Counted from the stretch's first letter, positions 48,769 to 57,610 are shown. The stretch is DNA of 64,000 bases from Nonomuraea dietziae (GCF_014195505.1 NZ_JACIBV010000002.1:186001-250000), one strand, 5' to 3'. The notes: generated by a model from the sequence alone, not told the origin. Translations and numbers: made by a program.

Positions 48769-49707
48769 ATGAGCGAGCGCAGCGAACCGGTCATGGACAC
48801 ACCCGAGCCGCCCGCCGACCGTGGCCGCGTGGACTCAGCCACCGAGGTGTTCGTGGCCCACCGCAACCTGTTGTTCACCGTCGCCTACGAGATGCTCGGC
48901 TCGGCCGCCGACGCGGAGGACGTCCTGCAAGAGACGTGGCTGCGGTGGGCGGGCGTCGATCTGGACCACGTGCGGGATCGGCGCGCCTACCTGGTCCGGA
49001 TCACCACGCGTCAGGCGCTCGGCCGGATGCGTACGCTCCGCCGCCGCAAGGAGTCCTACATCGGCCCCTGGCTGCCCGAGCCGCTGCTGACCGCGCCGGA
49101 CGTGGCCCATGACGTGGTGCTGGCCGACAGCGTCTCGATGGCGATGCTGCTGGTGCTGGAGACTCTCGCCCCGGTCGAGCGGGCGGTGTTCGTGCTGCGC
49201 GAGGTGTTCGACCTCGGCTACGACGAGATCGCCGAAGCGGTCGGCAAGACCCCCGTCGCGGTCCGCCAGATCGCCCACCGGGCCCGGACGCACGTCGCCG
49301 CGCGCCGCCCGCGCGGGGTCGTTCCCCTGGCCGAAGCGCACGATGCGCTCAGGGCGTTCCAACGGGCGGTCGAAACCGGCGACCTGCAGAGCCTGCTCGA
49401 CAAGCTCGCACCCGACGTCGTCCTGGTGGGCGACGGCGGTGGAGTCGTCCAGGCCGCGCTGACGCCCGTCGTCGGCGCCGACCAGGTGGCTCACGTGCTG
49501 GCCACCGGGCGGCTGAGCACGATCAACGCGGCATCCCTGCAGCCTGCACAGGTCAACGGCTACCCGGCACTGATCCTCCGGCTCGACGGCGAGGTCGACA
49601 CCGTCCTGGCGGTACGCATCGACGACGGCCTCATCACCGGCCTGTACGCCGTACGCAACCCCGAAAAGCTGTCAAGGATCGAGCAGCCGACCACCCTGCA
49701 CCGCTGA
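48769..49707 (+). CDS. ECF41-type RNA polymerase sigma factor with SnoaL-like C-terminal domain
   Basis: A 312-residue sigma factor: region 2 (YEMLGSAADAEDVLQETWLR), linker with the family's YIGPWLPEPL, region 4 (YDEIAEAVGKTPVAVRQIAH) and a SnoaL/NTF2-like C-terminal domain. The regulatory signatures of ECF41 are visible: VGDGGGVVQAAL (DGGG motif) and the terminal VRNPEKLSRI (NPxK). In this group the C-terminal domain replaces an anti-sigma factor. ATG at 48769 is chosen; 48793 is possible. It should read its own promoter at 48698-48724. Confidence 0.9.
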   Translation: MSERSEPVMDTPEPPADRGRVDSATEVFVAHRNLLFTVAYEMLGSAADAEDVLQETWLRWAGVDLDHVRDRRAYLVRITTRQALGRMRTLRRRKESYIGPWLPEPLLTAPDVAHDVVLADSVSMAMLLVLETLAPVERAVFVLREVFDLGYDEIAEAVGKTPVAVRQIAHRARTHVAARRPRGVVPLAEAHDALRAFQRAVETGDLQSLLDKLAPDVVLVGDGGGVVQAALTPVVGADQVAHVLATGRLSTINAASLQPAQVNGYPALILRLDGEVDTVLAVRIDDGLITGLYAVRNPEKLSRIEQPTTLHR

Positions 49708-49790
49708 ACCGGACAGCTGACGGACACCACTGGAAGAGGACAACGCGCGTCAGGCGGGCATTCCGTTGGCGCTTTGGCGCGCCGCGCCGG

Positions 49791-50384
49791 TCACGAACGC
49801 ACGCGCAGCGACTCCAGCATCCGCACGAGGGCGGCCTGGGTGTCGGCCAGATCGTTCGGGCCCGTCGAGGAGGCCAGCCACAGCGCCGCCTCGTTCATCG
49901 CCCCCGAGAGCAGATGGGTCAGCGGCGCGAGCGGCTGGCCTGCGATGACCCCCGCCTCGACCAGTGCCGCCAGCGCGTCGGCCAGGTGGCTGGCCGACGC
50001 GGCCTCATCCATCGCCCGCCACTCGTTCCAGCCCAGTACGGCGGGGCCGTCGATGAGCATGATCTGCTGCACCTCGGGATCGGCGCCCGCGGCGAGGAAG
50101 GCCTCGCAGCCGGCGACGAGCTGGTCCCACGGGTCGTCCATGGCGTCGGCTCCTTCGGCCACCCGCCGGCCGACCTCCTGCTGCACCTGCTCGACCACCG
50201 CGCGAAACAGCTCAGCCTTGCTGTCGAAGTGGTGATAGAGCGCGCCCTTGGTGACGCCCGCGGCGCGGACGATCTCCGACAGCCCGACGGCTCCGTAGCC
50301 GCGCGCGGCGAACAGCCGCCTGCTCTCGCGCACGAGCGTCCGCCTGGTCTCCTCGCGCTGCCGCGCTCTCGCCGTCCCGTTCAC
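49791..50384 (-). CDS. TetR family transcriptional regulator
   Basis: A 197-residue repressor. The helix-turn-helix is RRLFAARGYGAVGLSEIVRA followed by AGVTKGALYHHFDSKAELF, a textbook TetR N-terminus; the rest is a helical ligand domain. The start is GTG at 50382-50384, overlapping the first of two CATACC-type operators, so its mRNA must be nearly leaderless. It represses itself and probably the divergent VOC gene 47 bp away. Confidence 0.9.
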   Translation of the reverse strand: MNGTARARQREETRRTLVRESRRLFAARGYGAVGLSEIVRAAGVTKGALYHHFDSKAELFRAVVEQVQQEVGRRVAEGADAMDDPWDQLVAGCEAFLAAGADPEVQQIMLIDGPAVLGWNEWRAMDEAASASHLADALAALVEAGVIAGQPLAPLTHLLSGAMNEAALWLASSTGPNDLADTQAALVRMLESLRVRS

Positions 50385-50417
50385 ATACCGATGGTATGCT
50401 GACATACCGTCGGTATG
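50384..50417. promoter_or_regulatory. two tandem TetR operators
   Basis: CATACC-GAT-GGTATG (50384-50398) and CATACC-GTC-GGTATG (50403-50417), two perfect 6-bp palindromes with 3-bp spacers, centred 19 bp apart (just under two helical turns), between the divergent TetR and VOC genes. The first covers the TetR start codon. Confidence 0.8.
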
Positions 50418-50431
50418 TGAAAGGACTCGCT

Positions 50432-50842
50432 ATGACGCTGACCAGCTTCTATCCGGTCATCTGCACGACCAGCCTCAAGGAGTCGCACGACTTCTACACC
50501 CGCCTGATGGGCTTCGAGACGACCTTCGAGGCCGACTGGTACGTGAGCCTGCGCCGCGGGCCGTACGAGCTGGCCCTCCTGGACCCGAGCCACCCCACCA
50601 TCCCCGAGCGGTATCGGGGCAGGGCCGCGCAGGGGCTGCTGCTCAACTTCGAGGTGGAAGACGTCGACGCCGAGTGGGAGCGGCTAGTCGTGCGGGAAGG
50701 GCTGTCCGCCGAGCTCGAGCTGCGCAGCGAGGACTTCGGGCAGCGCCACTTCATCGTGGCCGACCCCAACGGCATCCTGATCGACGTCATCACCCCGATC
50801 CCGCCGCAGGGCGAGTACGCCAACCAGTACGTCACCCCATGA
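50432..50842 (+). CDS. VOC superfamily (glyoxalase/bleomycin resistance-like) protein
   Basis: A 136-residue protein with two beta-alpha-beta-beta-beta modules of the VOC fold: SFYPVICTTSLKESHDFYTR at the start and RHFIVADPNGILIDVITPIP at the end. Function could be metal-dependent isomerisation or drug sequestration. ATG at 50432 follows AAAGGA; an upstream start at 50396 would lie inside the operators. Controlled by the divergent TetR by position. Confidence 0.85.
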   Translation: MTLTSFYPVICTTSLKESHDFYTRLMGFETTFEADWYVSLRRGPYELALLDPSHPTIPERYRGRAAQGLLLNFEVEDVDAEWERLVVREGLSAELELRSEDFGQRHFIVADPNGILIDVITPIPPQGEYANQYVTP

Positions 50843-50848
50843 CTTCCC

Positions 50849-50874
50849 GGCCGCCCCCACATCCGGGGGCGGCC
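50849..50874 (+). terminator. terminator after VOC gene
   Basis: GGCCGCCCCC, loop ACATCC, GGGGGCGGCC: a perfect 10-bp GC stem seven bases after the stop. The 250 bp that follow contain no recognisable gene. Confidence 0.8.
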
Positions 50875-51124
50875 CGGGTACGCCGCCCGGGTACGCCGGC
50901 ACGAGCGGACCCCACGATCACATCCCAACCCCAGACGGGAGTGGGCCGGACGATCGTCGGATCCAGGATCGCTCCGATCGCTGGCCCGGCCGAGCCGGCG
51001 TTGAGAGGCGCGGTTGAGGGGCGCAGCGGCTCGTCCATCCCCCTCCAACGGGCGCGGGCCCGCGTCGATCACCGTGACGCGCGGAACCCGGCCCGCCCTC
51101 GCCGACCCGGTCTGCCCGGTCGCG

Positions 51125-51232
51125 CTAGCTGTTCTGTCCTGCGAGGTTGAGTACGCGGCTGGCGGGTGCTCGGCCGTTCACTGCGGTGTGGCCGCGGTGG
51201 TGACTGTAGGTGTGGAGCCACGGCGGGAGGGC
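51125..51232 (-). mobile_element. 3' remnant of an IS481-type transposase
   Basis: The frame ending at the TAG complementary to 51125-51127 reads LPPWLHTYSHHRGHTAVNGR followed by APASRVLNLAGQNS. This is the C-terminus of IS481 family transposases, with the W-x-x-x-YNxxRxHxAxxGxxP pattern. Only about 35 of roughly 320 residues survive; the rest was lost next to the DNA ligase stop. Confidence 0.7.
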
Positions 51233-51257
51233 TTGGGGGGTTCGGTTGGGGTGGGGC

Positions 51258-53357
51258 CTATCTGAACGCCGCGACGAGGTCGGCGAACTCCTCCGGCGTG
51301 ACGGTCCGTACGCCCAGCGCTTCGGCCTTGGTGCGCTTGGATCCGGCCTTCTCCCCCGCCACCAGCAGCGACGTCTTCGCCGACACGCTCGAGGACGCCT
51401 TGCCTCCCGCGCGCTCGACCAGCTCGTTCACCTCGTTGCGCGACAGCGCCTCCAGCGGTCCGCTCATCGCCCCTGTGACGACCACCGACATACCGGTCAG
51501 TGGCAGAGCGGGCACGTCGTCCGCGAGTGCGTGGCCCACGGGATCGGGGCCCTGGCCTGCGGGGGCGGGTGGCACGGCTCCTGGCTCGGTCATCGTCACC
51601 CCCGCCTTGACCAGCTTGTCGATGAGGGGCCCGAGCGCGGCCAGCTCGGCCACCACCACGGGCGCCTTTTCGGGGCCGATGCCCTCCACCGCCTGGATCG
51701 CCTCGGCGTCGGCCGCCCTGATCGCCTCCATCGTGGCGAAGTGACGGGCGATCCTGCGGCTTATCGACCGGCCGGTGCCGCGCACGCCCAGCGCGCAGAA
51801 CACCCGGCTCAGCGGCCTGGTCTTGGCCTGCTCGATGGCGGCGAGCAGGTTGTCGCTGCTGACCTCGCCCATGCGCTCGAGGGGCAGCAGTTGCTCGCGG
51901 GTGAGGAAGAACAGGTCGGCGAAGTCGGCGATGAGCCCGGCGTCCAGCAGTTGAAGGATACGGCTGTCGGCGAGGCCCTCGATGTCGAGCTGGTCGCGCC
52001 CGACCGCGTAGGTGATGGAGGCGCTCGCCTTGCACGCCCTGCCGCGCACGCATCTCCACCGCTCCTGCGAGGCGTCGATGCCGTCGCCGCACGAGGGACA
52101 CACCTGGGGGAACTCGATCGGCCGTTCGTCGCCGGTGCGCAGGTGCACGACGGGCGCCTCCACGCGCGGGATCACGTCGCCCGCCTTGTAGACGACGACG
52201 CTGTCGCCGAGCATGAGCCCTCGGCGGGTGATGTCGGCGACGTTGTGCAACGTCGCGTACTTGACCGTGCTGCCGTCGAGCTCCACCGGTTGGAGGACGG
52301 CCCTCGGGGCGATGACGCCGGTTCGGCCGGTGTTCCATTCCACCGCGAGCAACTTGGTGATCTTCTCGGTGGCGGGCAATTTGTAGGCGACCGCCCACCT
52401 CGGCGCCCGCGTGCCGAACCCGGCCTGTGCCTGGTCGCCGGCCAGGTCGCACTTGACGACGATGCCGTCGATGCCGAAGGGCAGCTCGGCCCTGAGTGCG
52501 GCGATCTGCTCGATCCGCTCCTGCACCCCCGCGAGGTCGGCGGCGACGACGCCCGCCACAGCCGTCACGGCCGTGGTGCGCACGCCCTGCCCCGCGACCC
52601 ACTCCATGATCTGGCTGTGCGGCAGCTCCCGCAGCCGCGCGGCCAGCTCGGAGTCGTCCTGCGGCGGTAGCGGCAGCGCGCCGTAGGCGAAGAAGGTGAG
52701 CTCGCAGGTGTAGGCCCGGTCCTGGGCGCGCAGAGTGCCCGCCGCCGCGCTGCGCGGGTTGGCGAACGTCGTGCCGTCGTGCGCGCGGCGCTTGTCGCAC
52801 GCCTGCGTGAACTGTTCGGCCGTCATCATCACCTCGCCGCGCAGCTCCACCGTGACCGGTTCGGCCAGCCGCTCCGGCAGGCCGACGACGGTGCCGATGG
52901 CGTGCGAGACGTCCTCACCGGCGGCGCCGTCTCCCCTGGTGACCAACTGGACGAGCCGCCCGCCCCGGTAGCGCGCGGAGACCGCGAGCCCGTCGAGCTT
53001 GGGCTCCACACTCCACGCGGCGACCTGCCGCCCGAGCCTGCGCTCCAGCGAGGTCACCCAACCGGCCAGCTGCTCGGGCTTGAAGACGTTGTCGAGCGAG
53101 AGCATCGGCACCGTGTGCGGCACGTCGCCCACCACCGCGCCACCGGCCACCTTGCCCGTCGGGGAGTCGGGCAGCACCTCGTCGGGGTGGGCCTGCTCGT
53201 AGGCCTCGATGCCGCGCACCAGCCGGTCGTAGGCGTCGTCGTCGAGCGCGGAGGTGCCGTCGGCGTAGTAGGCGGCGGAGGCTCCGACGGCCTCGCGCAC
53301 GGCCTCGGCGTAGGAGGCGCGATCAGCAAGGGTGATCATGGGGGGTGCGTCGCTCAT
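51258..53357 (-). CDS. ligA: NAD+-dependent DNA ligase (divergent LigA)
   Basis: A 699-residue ligase with all domains: Ia (YYADGTSALDDDAYDRLVRG, NMN binding), adenylation (VEPKLDGLAVS, Lys120 as nucleophile), OB fold, Zn finger (CPSCGDGIDASQERWRC ... ACKA, four Cys), HhH (LDIEGLADSRI) and C-terminal BRCT (PLTGMSVVVTGAMSGPLEAL). The Zn-finger tail lacks the usual CPAQ and the HhH start lacks the usual HF-x-SR sequence, so this looks like a second, divergent copy rather than the housekeeping ligase. Start at 53357; Met 53339 is possible. It stands alone beside an IS481 tail. Confidence 0.85.
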   Translation of the reverse strand: MSDAPPMITLADRASYAEAVREAVGASAAYYADGTSALDDDAYDRLVRGIEAYEQAHPDEVLPDSPTGKVAGGAVVGDVPHTVPMLSLDNVFKPEQLAGWVTSLERRLGRQVAAWSVEPKLDGLAVSARYRGGRLVQLVTRGDGAAGEDVSHAIGTVVGLPERLAEPVTVELRGEVMMTAEQFTQACDKRRAHDGTTFANPRSAAAGTLRAQDRAYTCELTFFAYGALPLPPQDDSELAARLRELPHSQIMEWVAGQGVRTTAVTAVAGVVAADLAGVQERIEQIAALRAELPFGIDGIVVKCDLAGDQAQAGFGTRAPRWAVAYKLPATEKITKLLAVEWNTGRTGVIAPRAVLQPVELDGSTVKYATLHNVADITRRGLMLGDSVVVYKAGDVIPRVEAPVVHLRTGDERPIEFPQVCPSCGDGIDASQERWRCVRGRACKASASITYAVGRDQLDIEGLADSRILQLLDAGLIADFADLFFLTREQLLPLERMGEVSSDNLLAAIEQAKTRPLSRVFCALGVRGTGRSISRRIARHFATMEAIRAADAEAIQAVEGIGPEKAPVVVAELAALGPLIDKLVKAGVTMTEPGAVPPAPAGQGPDPVGHALADDVPALPLTGMSVVVTGAMSGPLEALSRNEVNELVERAGGKASSSVSAKTSLLVAGEKAGSKRTKAEALGVRTVTPEEFADLVAAFR

Positions 53358-53841
53358 GCGTTCATCATGCCGGTCGGCACCGACAATCCATGGAGGCCGG
53401 GAAGGCCGCCCCCGCAGACGACCGTCCCGGCACGGAGCAGCGAACCTACCGCTTCTCGACGTGCCGGTTCCACGTCCATGGTGGGGATGCCACATGCGGG
53501 CGCTTCTGCTACCGGGCCGGAATCACCTGCCCGTCGGCCCGGTCTGAAGGGTCACGCGAAAGCCGCCGCCCGGTCGCGGAACTCAGGCATGACCACCCCG
53601 CCTGGCGGGGTACGGCTGGCCCCGGCGTCGTGGGCGCGGATCTCGCGTGTGAAGCAATTCTGCTGGTCATACCCACTTTCGGCGCTTCGCAGTACATGAG
53701 ACATATCACAACTCCACAGGTTTCCTGCCGGAACGATAGGGCAATTTGAAGCGGCCGCTGCGAAGTTCTCGCAAGCCGCAAATCAAGATCATTGCTTGAC
53801 CCATGGCAACGAGACGAAATTCAGAAGGACGAAGACGAAGC
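53358..53841. other. 484-bp region without recognisable gene
   Basis: Upstream of ligA and downstream of nothing on the plus strand. Composition is lower in GC from 53640 onward. No conserved frame seen; it should include the ligA promoter. Confidence 0.35.
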
Positions 53842-53949
53842 ATGTCGTTCACCGACGAGTACGACCACGACGACGCGCACGCCGAGTGCTTCCAGCCACA
53901 CGGGGGCACCGACCTCGACTACTACGGCAGTGAGGGACGGCCGTTGTAG
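53842..53949 (+). CDS. possible 35-residue acidic peptide
   Basis: ATG at 53842 opens MSFTDEYDHDDAHAECFQPH and the frame closes at 53949 after GSEGRPL. Eight or nine Asp/Glu residues, one Cys and several aromatics. AAGGACG lies within 15 bases upstream. No family known; may be a chance frame. Confidence 0.3.
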   Translation: MSFTDEYDHDDAHAECFQPHGGTDLDYYGSEGRPL

Positions 53950-54791
53950 GTCTCGGACCAGCCGGTCGCCGAACGTCCGAGACGGCAGGAACGGGCGGTC
54001 AAACGACCCAGGTGCAGTGGCATAGCCGAACTGCGCCGCACGTCGATTGACGATCAGAATTCTGCTGCTGGAAGCAGTTCCGTTCTCTGGCTTCCAGCAG
54101 CAGATCCGCTCAGTAGAACAAACGCCTCCGCCACGATGGGCCCAGCGCTGGGAGCTGCTGGTGCGGTAGGCGTCCCAACATCTCAAGAGCCGCCGACCCC
54201 ATGCTGGCCGGCGCCCGCATGGCGGCCTCGGCCAGCGGCGGCGTCTTCGCCAGACGGGTCGCGCAGGTCAGGCGCGGCGACGACGCGTACCGGAAGATCG
54301 GTGGTGAAGCCCAGGAGTCGCAGCGCCCGCCTCATCGCTGTCCGCTCTGATCTCACGTTCGCCCCAGGCCGTATCTCTCGACGACCGCGGTGACGGCGAG
54401 GGCGAGCCGATCCAGCAGCAGTTCGTCGAGCGGGCCGGCCCGGTGGGGCTGGCCGTTCGAGCCACACCGTCTCGACCTCCTGCTCGTCCAGCGCGATCGG
54501 GCGGCTCGACGAGGCGTCCGCCCGCGGGGCGGGCGCATTTCCTGCCGTCGGGCCCTTTCCGTATCGCGCGGTCGGTGCTGCGGAGCCGGATCCCGGCCAC
54601 ACGCTCGGCGAAGCCCGCCGACGCCCTGGCGAGCGCAGGAAGATCGGCCCATCAGCGTGTCGTAACACACGACGACGTGAGTCGAGGTGCGACAGCCGTA
54701 CCGCGAGTGCCTCACAGCAAGAGGACAGGCGCCGATCGTCGCTGTATGCCCCGCCACTGGCGGATGACCCCACCGGGCGGGGACCGCGAGG
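53950..54791. other. eroded region, possibly remnants of a PucR-like regulator on the minus strand
   Basis: On the minus strand, short stretches in different frames look protein-like: LLLDRLALAVTAVVERYG (near 54370-54430) and TAMRRALRLLGFTTDLPVRV (near 54285-54345), reminiscent of the linker and second domain of PucR-type regulators. They are separated by frame changes and stops. No intact gene is present. Confidence 0.3.
54062..54103. terminator. 14-bp perfect hairpin in the eroded region
   Basis: CTGCTGCTGGAAGC, 14-nt loop, GCTTCCAGCAGCAG. It may be the old terminator of the lost minus-strand gene or of the small peptide frame. Confidence 0.55.
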
Positions 54792-54899
54792 ATGACTGAA
54801 ATGGATCCGGAAGCCGAAGCACCCGGCCCCGAGGCGGCTCTTGACCCAGAGCCTGCAGACCGTGTGACATACATCGTGTATGTTACCGACACGGAGTAG
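54792..54899 (+). CDS. possible 35-residue acidic peptide, second
   Basis: ATG at 54792 opens MTEMDPEAEAPGPEAALDPE and the frame ends VTYIVYVTDTE at 54899. It is strongly acidic, with a beta-branched C-terminal stretch, a leader-plus-core look but without adjacent modification genes. Its 3' half contains the palindrome ACATACA-TCG-TGTATGT (54867-54883), which could instead be an operator for the downstream secreted protein. Confidence 0.35.
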   Translation: MTEMDPEAEAPGPEAALDPEPADRVTYIVYVTDTE

Positions 54900-54989
54900 G
54901 CGCTCACCCCCCGAGCCGCCGTCGCGGGCCGTCGCCACCGCGGAAAGGCCTGTGTCCGATCATCCGAATCCGTTCTACCAGGAGTAGAC

Positions 54990-55379
54990 GTGAAACGATT
55001 CCTCGCGTTCTTAAGCTCTTTTCTGCTGGTCGGCTCACTTGCCGCACCTCCCGCCGCCGCCGCGGCGGCCGCTCCGCGGCTGAAGCTCAGCTTCGGGTGG
55101 TGCAAGACGGCCTGCGAGATCCGTATCAAGGTGACGAACACCAGCCGGTACGACATCGCCTGGGTGGGCGGAACCTGTCGCCTCAGGGTCAACGGACGTT
55201 ACGTGGGCAAGGGGACGGTCTACCTCGGCCCCATCAAGCGTGGCCATTCCCGCAGCAGCACGTGCAACGTGGTCGATTCGCGGCTGAAAGAGGCGTGGTG
55301 GGACTACGAGAACGGCGACGCCGACTTCAGGACGTACGCCACCGTCAAGGCGATCCCCCACTACCGGTACCGCCGTTGA
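54990..55379 (+). CDS. small secreted protein, unknown family
   Basis: A 129-residue exported protein. A signal peptide (MKRFLAFLSSFLLVGSLAAP, then an Ala run) precedes a mature domain of about 100 residues with four Cys (FGWCKTAC ... GGTCRL ... SSTCNV), suggesting two disulfides, and a basic, Tyr-rich C-terminus (IPHYRYRR). GTG at 54990 with CAGGAG at seven-base spacing. I do not recognise the family; an Ig-like beta fold is plausible. Confidence 0.75.
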   Translation: MKRFLAFLSSFLLVGSLAAPPAAAAAAAPRLKLSFGWCKTACEIRIKVTNTSRYDIAWVGGTCRLRVNGRYVGKGTVYLGPIKRGHSRSSTCNVVDSRLKEAWWDYENGDADFRTYATVKAIPHYRYRR

Positions 55380-55551
55380 TCCCGGCTCTGCTCCCAGACG
55401 CACCCGGCCCGCGTGTGACGCGGTTGGCCGTGACGGTGACCTGTCTACCCCTGGCATCATCGGTTCTTCACCGGCCAACCCGAGGTTGCCTTCCACACCC
55501 TCTGACCTGGGCCGATTCAGCAGGAACCGGGGCGGCCCCACGGACCCCCGC

Positions 55552-56238
55552 TCACCCAGGGAACCCGGTCGTTCCGGTCCCGGGGCGGACGAGCCCGCTC
55601 TCGTAGGCGAAGACGACCGCCTGGACGCGGGTGGTCACGTTGAGCTTCATCAGGATCCGGGACAGGTGCGTCTTGACGGTCGCCTCGCCCAGGTAGAGCC
55701 GGGTCGCGATCTGGGTGTTCGTCAAGCCCTGCGCCAGCAGCTTCAACACGTCGGTCTCCCGGGTGGTGAGCGACTCCAGCTCGGCCGCCCGGCTCGTCAC
55801 CTGGCTCGGATCCGGCTGCGCGGCGAACGCCGCGATCACCCTCAGGGTGACCGCAGGGTCCAGCAGGCCGCCGCCGGCCGCGACCGTCCGCACCGCCTCG
55901 ATCAGATGCTCCGGCGGCGCCACCTTCAGCAGGAACCCGCTGACTCCGGCGCGCAGTGCGGACGCGACGTGCTCGTCCTCGTCGAACGTGGTCAGCACGA
56001 TGACCTTGCTGTCCGGGTGCTCGCGTACGAGCCGCCGCGCCGCTTCCAGACCGTCCATGCGCGGCATGCGCACGTCGATCAGCACGACGTCGGGGCGGGT
56101 ACGCGCGACGAGGTCAAGGGCCTCGACGCCGTCGGCCGCCTCTCCGACGACCCGGATGTCCGACTCGCCGCTGAGCACCATCCGCAGGCCTACCCGGATC
56201 ATCGCCTCGTCGTCGACGAGCGCCACCGAGATGGTCAT
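55552..56238 (-). CDS. NarL/LuxR family response regulator
   Basis: A 228-residue response regulator. Receiver domain about 1-120 with the acidic pocket ALVDDEA, phosphoacceptor Asp in VVLIDVRMPRMDG and conserved Lys in FLLKVAPPEH; LuxR-type helix-turn-helix at about 155-210 (LTTRETDVLKLLAQGLTNTQ, ATRLYLGEATVKTHLSRIL). It lies 11 bp after the histidine kinase gene and is its partner. Confidence 0.93.
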   Translation of the reverse strand: MTISVALVDDEAMIRVGLRMVLSGESDIRVVGEAADGVEALDLVARTRPDVVLIDVRMPRMDGLEAARRLVREHPDSKVIVLTTFDEDEHVASALRAGVSGFLLKVAPPEHLIEAVRTVAAGGGLLDPAVTLRVIAAFAAQPDPSQVTSRAAELESLTTRETDVLKLLAQGLTNTQIATRLYLGEATVKTHLSRILMKLNVTTRVQAVVFAYESGLVRPGTGTTGFPG

Positions 56239-56249
56239 GTCGTTGTTTC

Positions 56250-57404
56250 CTACCGTGTTCGGGGGAGCGGGAATCGGGCACGGACCGCGAAGCCGCCATC
56301 CGGTTCGGGGGCGGCATGCAGGCTGCCGTGCACCATCGCCAGCCGTTCGCGCATGCCGACCAACCCGTGGCCGCCGCGCTTCGCGGGTATCCCGGCGCGC
56401 GGCACCCGCGCGGGTTCGTTGCGCACCTCCAGAGTCAGCGCCTGCTCGGTGTATCCGATGGCGACCGCGGTCGGAGCCGCGCCGGCGTGCCGGAGCACAT
56501 TCGTCAGCGCCTCCTGCAGCACGCGGTAGGCGGTGAGATCGAGCACCGGCGGCAGCCGCGGCAGGTCGGCCGGGGAGTTCAGGCGCACCACCAGGCCGGC
56601 GGCGCGCACGTCGGAGATCAGCTCGTCGACCCGGGCCAGTGACGGGACGGGCGCCGGCCGCTCGCCGTCGCCACGCTCGCGCAGGATGCCGACCAGGCCG
56701 CGCATCTCCTCCACCGTCTGCCGCCCGAGCCGCTCCAGTCCGGCCACGATCTCCTGCTCGGGGGGACGGTCGGACAGCAGCCGGCGCAAGCCGCCCAGCT
56801 GCAGGGTCATCACACTGACAGAGTGCGCGACGGCGTCGTGCACCTCCCGCGCGATGCGCGTGCGCTCCTGGACGACCGCGGCCTGGGCGTTCGCCTCCCG
56901 CTCGGCGTCGAGCGCCGCGGCCAGCTCGGCCAGCTTCACCGCCCGTTCGCCGCTACGCCGTGCGAGCAGTCCCATGCACCAGCCCGGCAGCAGGATCGCC
57001 GGCACGAAGAACAGCTCCCACAGCGACTCGCCGGCGATGACCGACGTCCCGGCGAAGGACCCGGCCGCACAGCACAGCGCGACGGCTGAACGCCCCGGCG
57101 GCTCCCGCCATCCGGCCCAGGCGACCGCCCCGATGAGGCCGATCATCGCCGCGCCGCCGGCTCCCGGTGCGCCGAACGCCACCACGCCGATCGGGAAGCA
57201 GGCGGCCGCGACGACCGCGCCGACGAGGGGATACCAGGTGGAGACCACCAGACCGACGCCCAGCACGATCCCCGAGATGGAGGTGGCCGCGGCGCTGGCG
57301 CCGAAGAAGTCGTCGAGGTTCGTCTCCACGACGGACAGGGCGCCGATCAGCGGTCCGAACACCAGCGGAACGAGGCGGGCGTCCCTCAGCCGGGTCATCG
57401 TCAT
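56250..57404 (-). CDS. sensor histidine kinase (HisKA_3 family)
   Basis: A 384-residue membrane kinase of the NarL-partner class. About five hydrophobic segments in the first 150 residues form the sensor; the dimerisation/phosphoacceptor helix reads RTIAREVHDAVAHSVSVM-like, with the His before DAVAHS, and the ATP-binding domain has a late GHGLVGMRERLAMVHGSL. No extracytoplasmic sensor domain is visible, so the stimulus is probably in the membrane. ATG at 57404 fits the first hydrophobic segment. Divergent from the following membrane-protein gene, its probable target. Confidence 0.9.
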   Translation of the reverse strand: MTMTRLRDARLVPLVFGPLIGALSVVETNLDDFFGASAAATSISGIVLGVGLVVSTWYPLVGAVVAAACFPIGVVAFGAPGAGGAAMIGLIGAVAWAGWREPPGRSAVALCCAAGSFAGTSVIAGESLWELFFVPAILLPGWCMGLLARRSGERAVKLAELAAALDAEREANAQAAVVQERTRIAREVHDAVAHSVSVMTLQLGGLRRLLSDRPPEQEIVAGLERLGRQTVEEMRGLVGILRERGDGERPAPVPSLARVDELISDVRAAGLVVRLNSPADLPRLPPVLDLTAYRVLQEALTNVLRHAGAAPTAVAIGYTEQALTLEVRNEPARVPRAGIPAKRGGHGLVGMRERLAMVHGSLHAAPEPDGGFAVRARFPLPRTR

Positions 57405-57610
57405 GGCTACCGATGGTAATGACGTCCGGTGCCTGCCGAGTCCGCCAGATGGCGGACCACCGCCGCGTAGCGGGTCCCTCGAACGGCGGACCCGCGCGCG
57501 AGCCGGTCCGTCGAAGCGCGGAGCCATCACTGTACGCAACGGCTGACGCGCCGCCTGCCGTCCCGGCGGGAGAGTTCTTCCGCTGACGACACGCGACCCG
57601 GAGGTACGAC

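Noticed and set aside
51125..51232. Complete insertion sequence next to ligA
   Set aside because: Only the last 35 codons of an IS481-type transposase remain and no terminal inverted repeats were found.
54792..54899. RiPP precursor
   Set aside because: The leader/core look is suggestive but no modification enzyme, protease or transporter gene adjoins.
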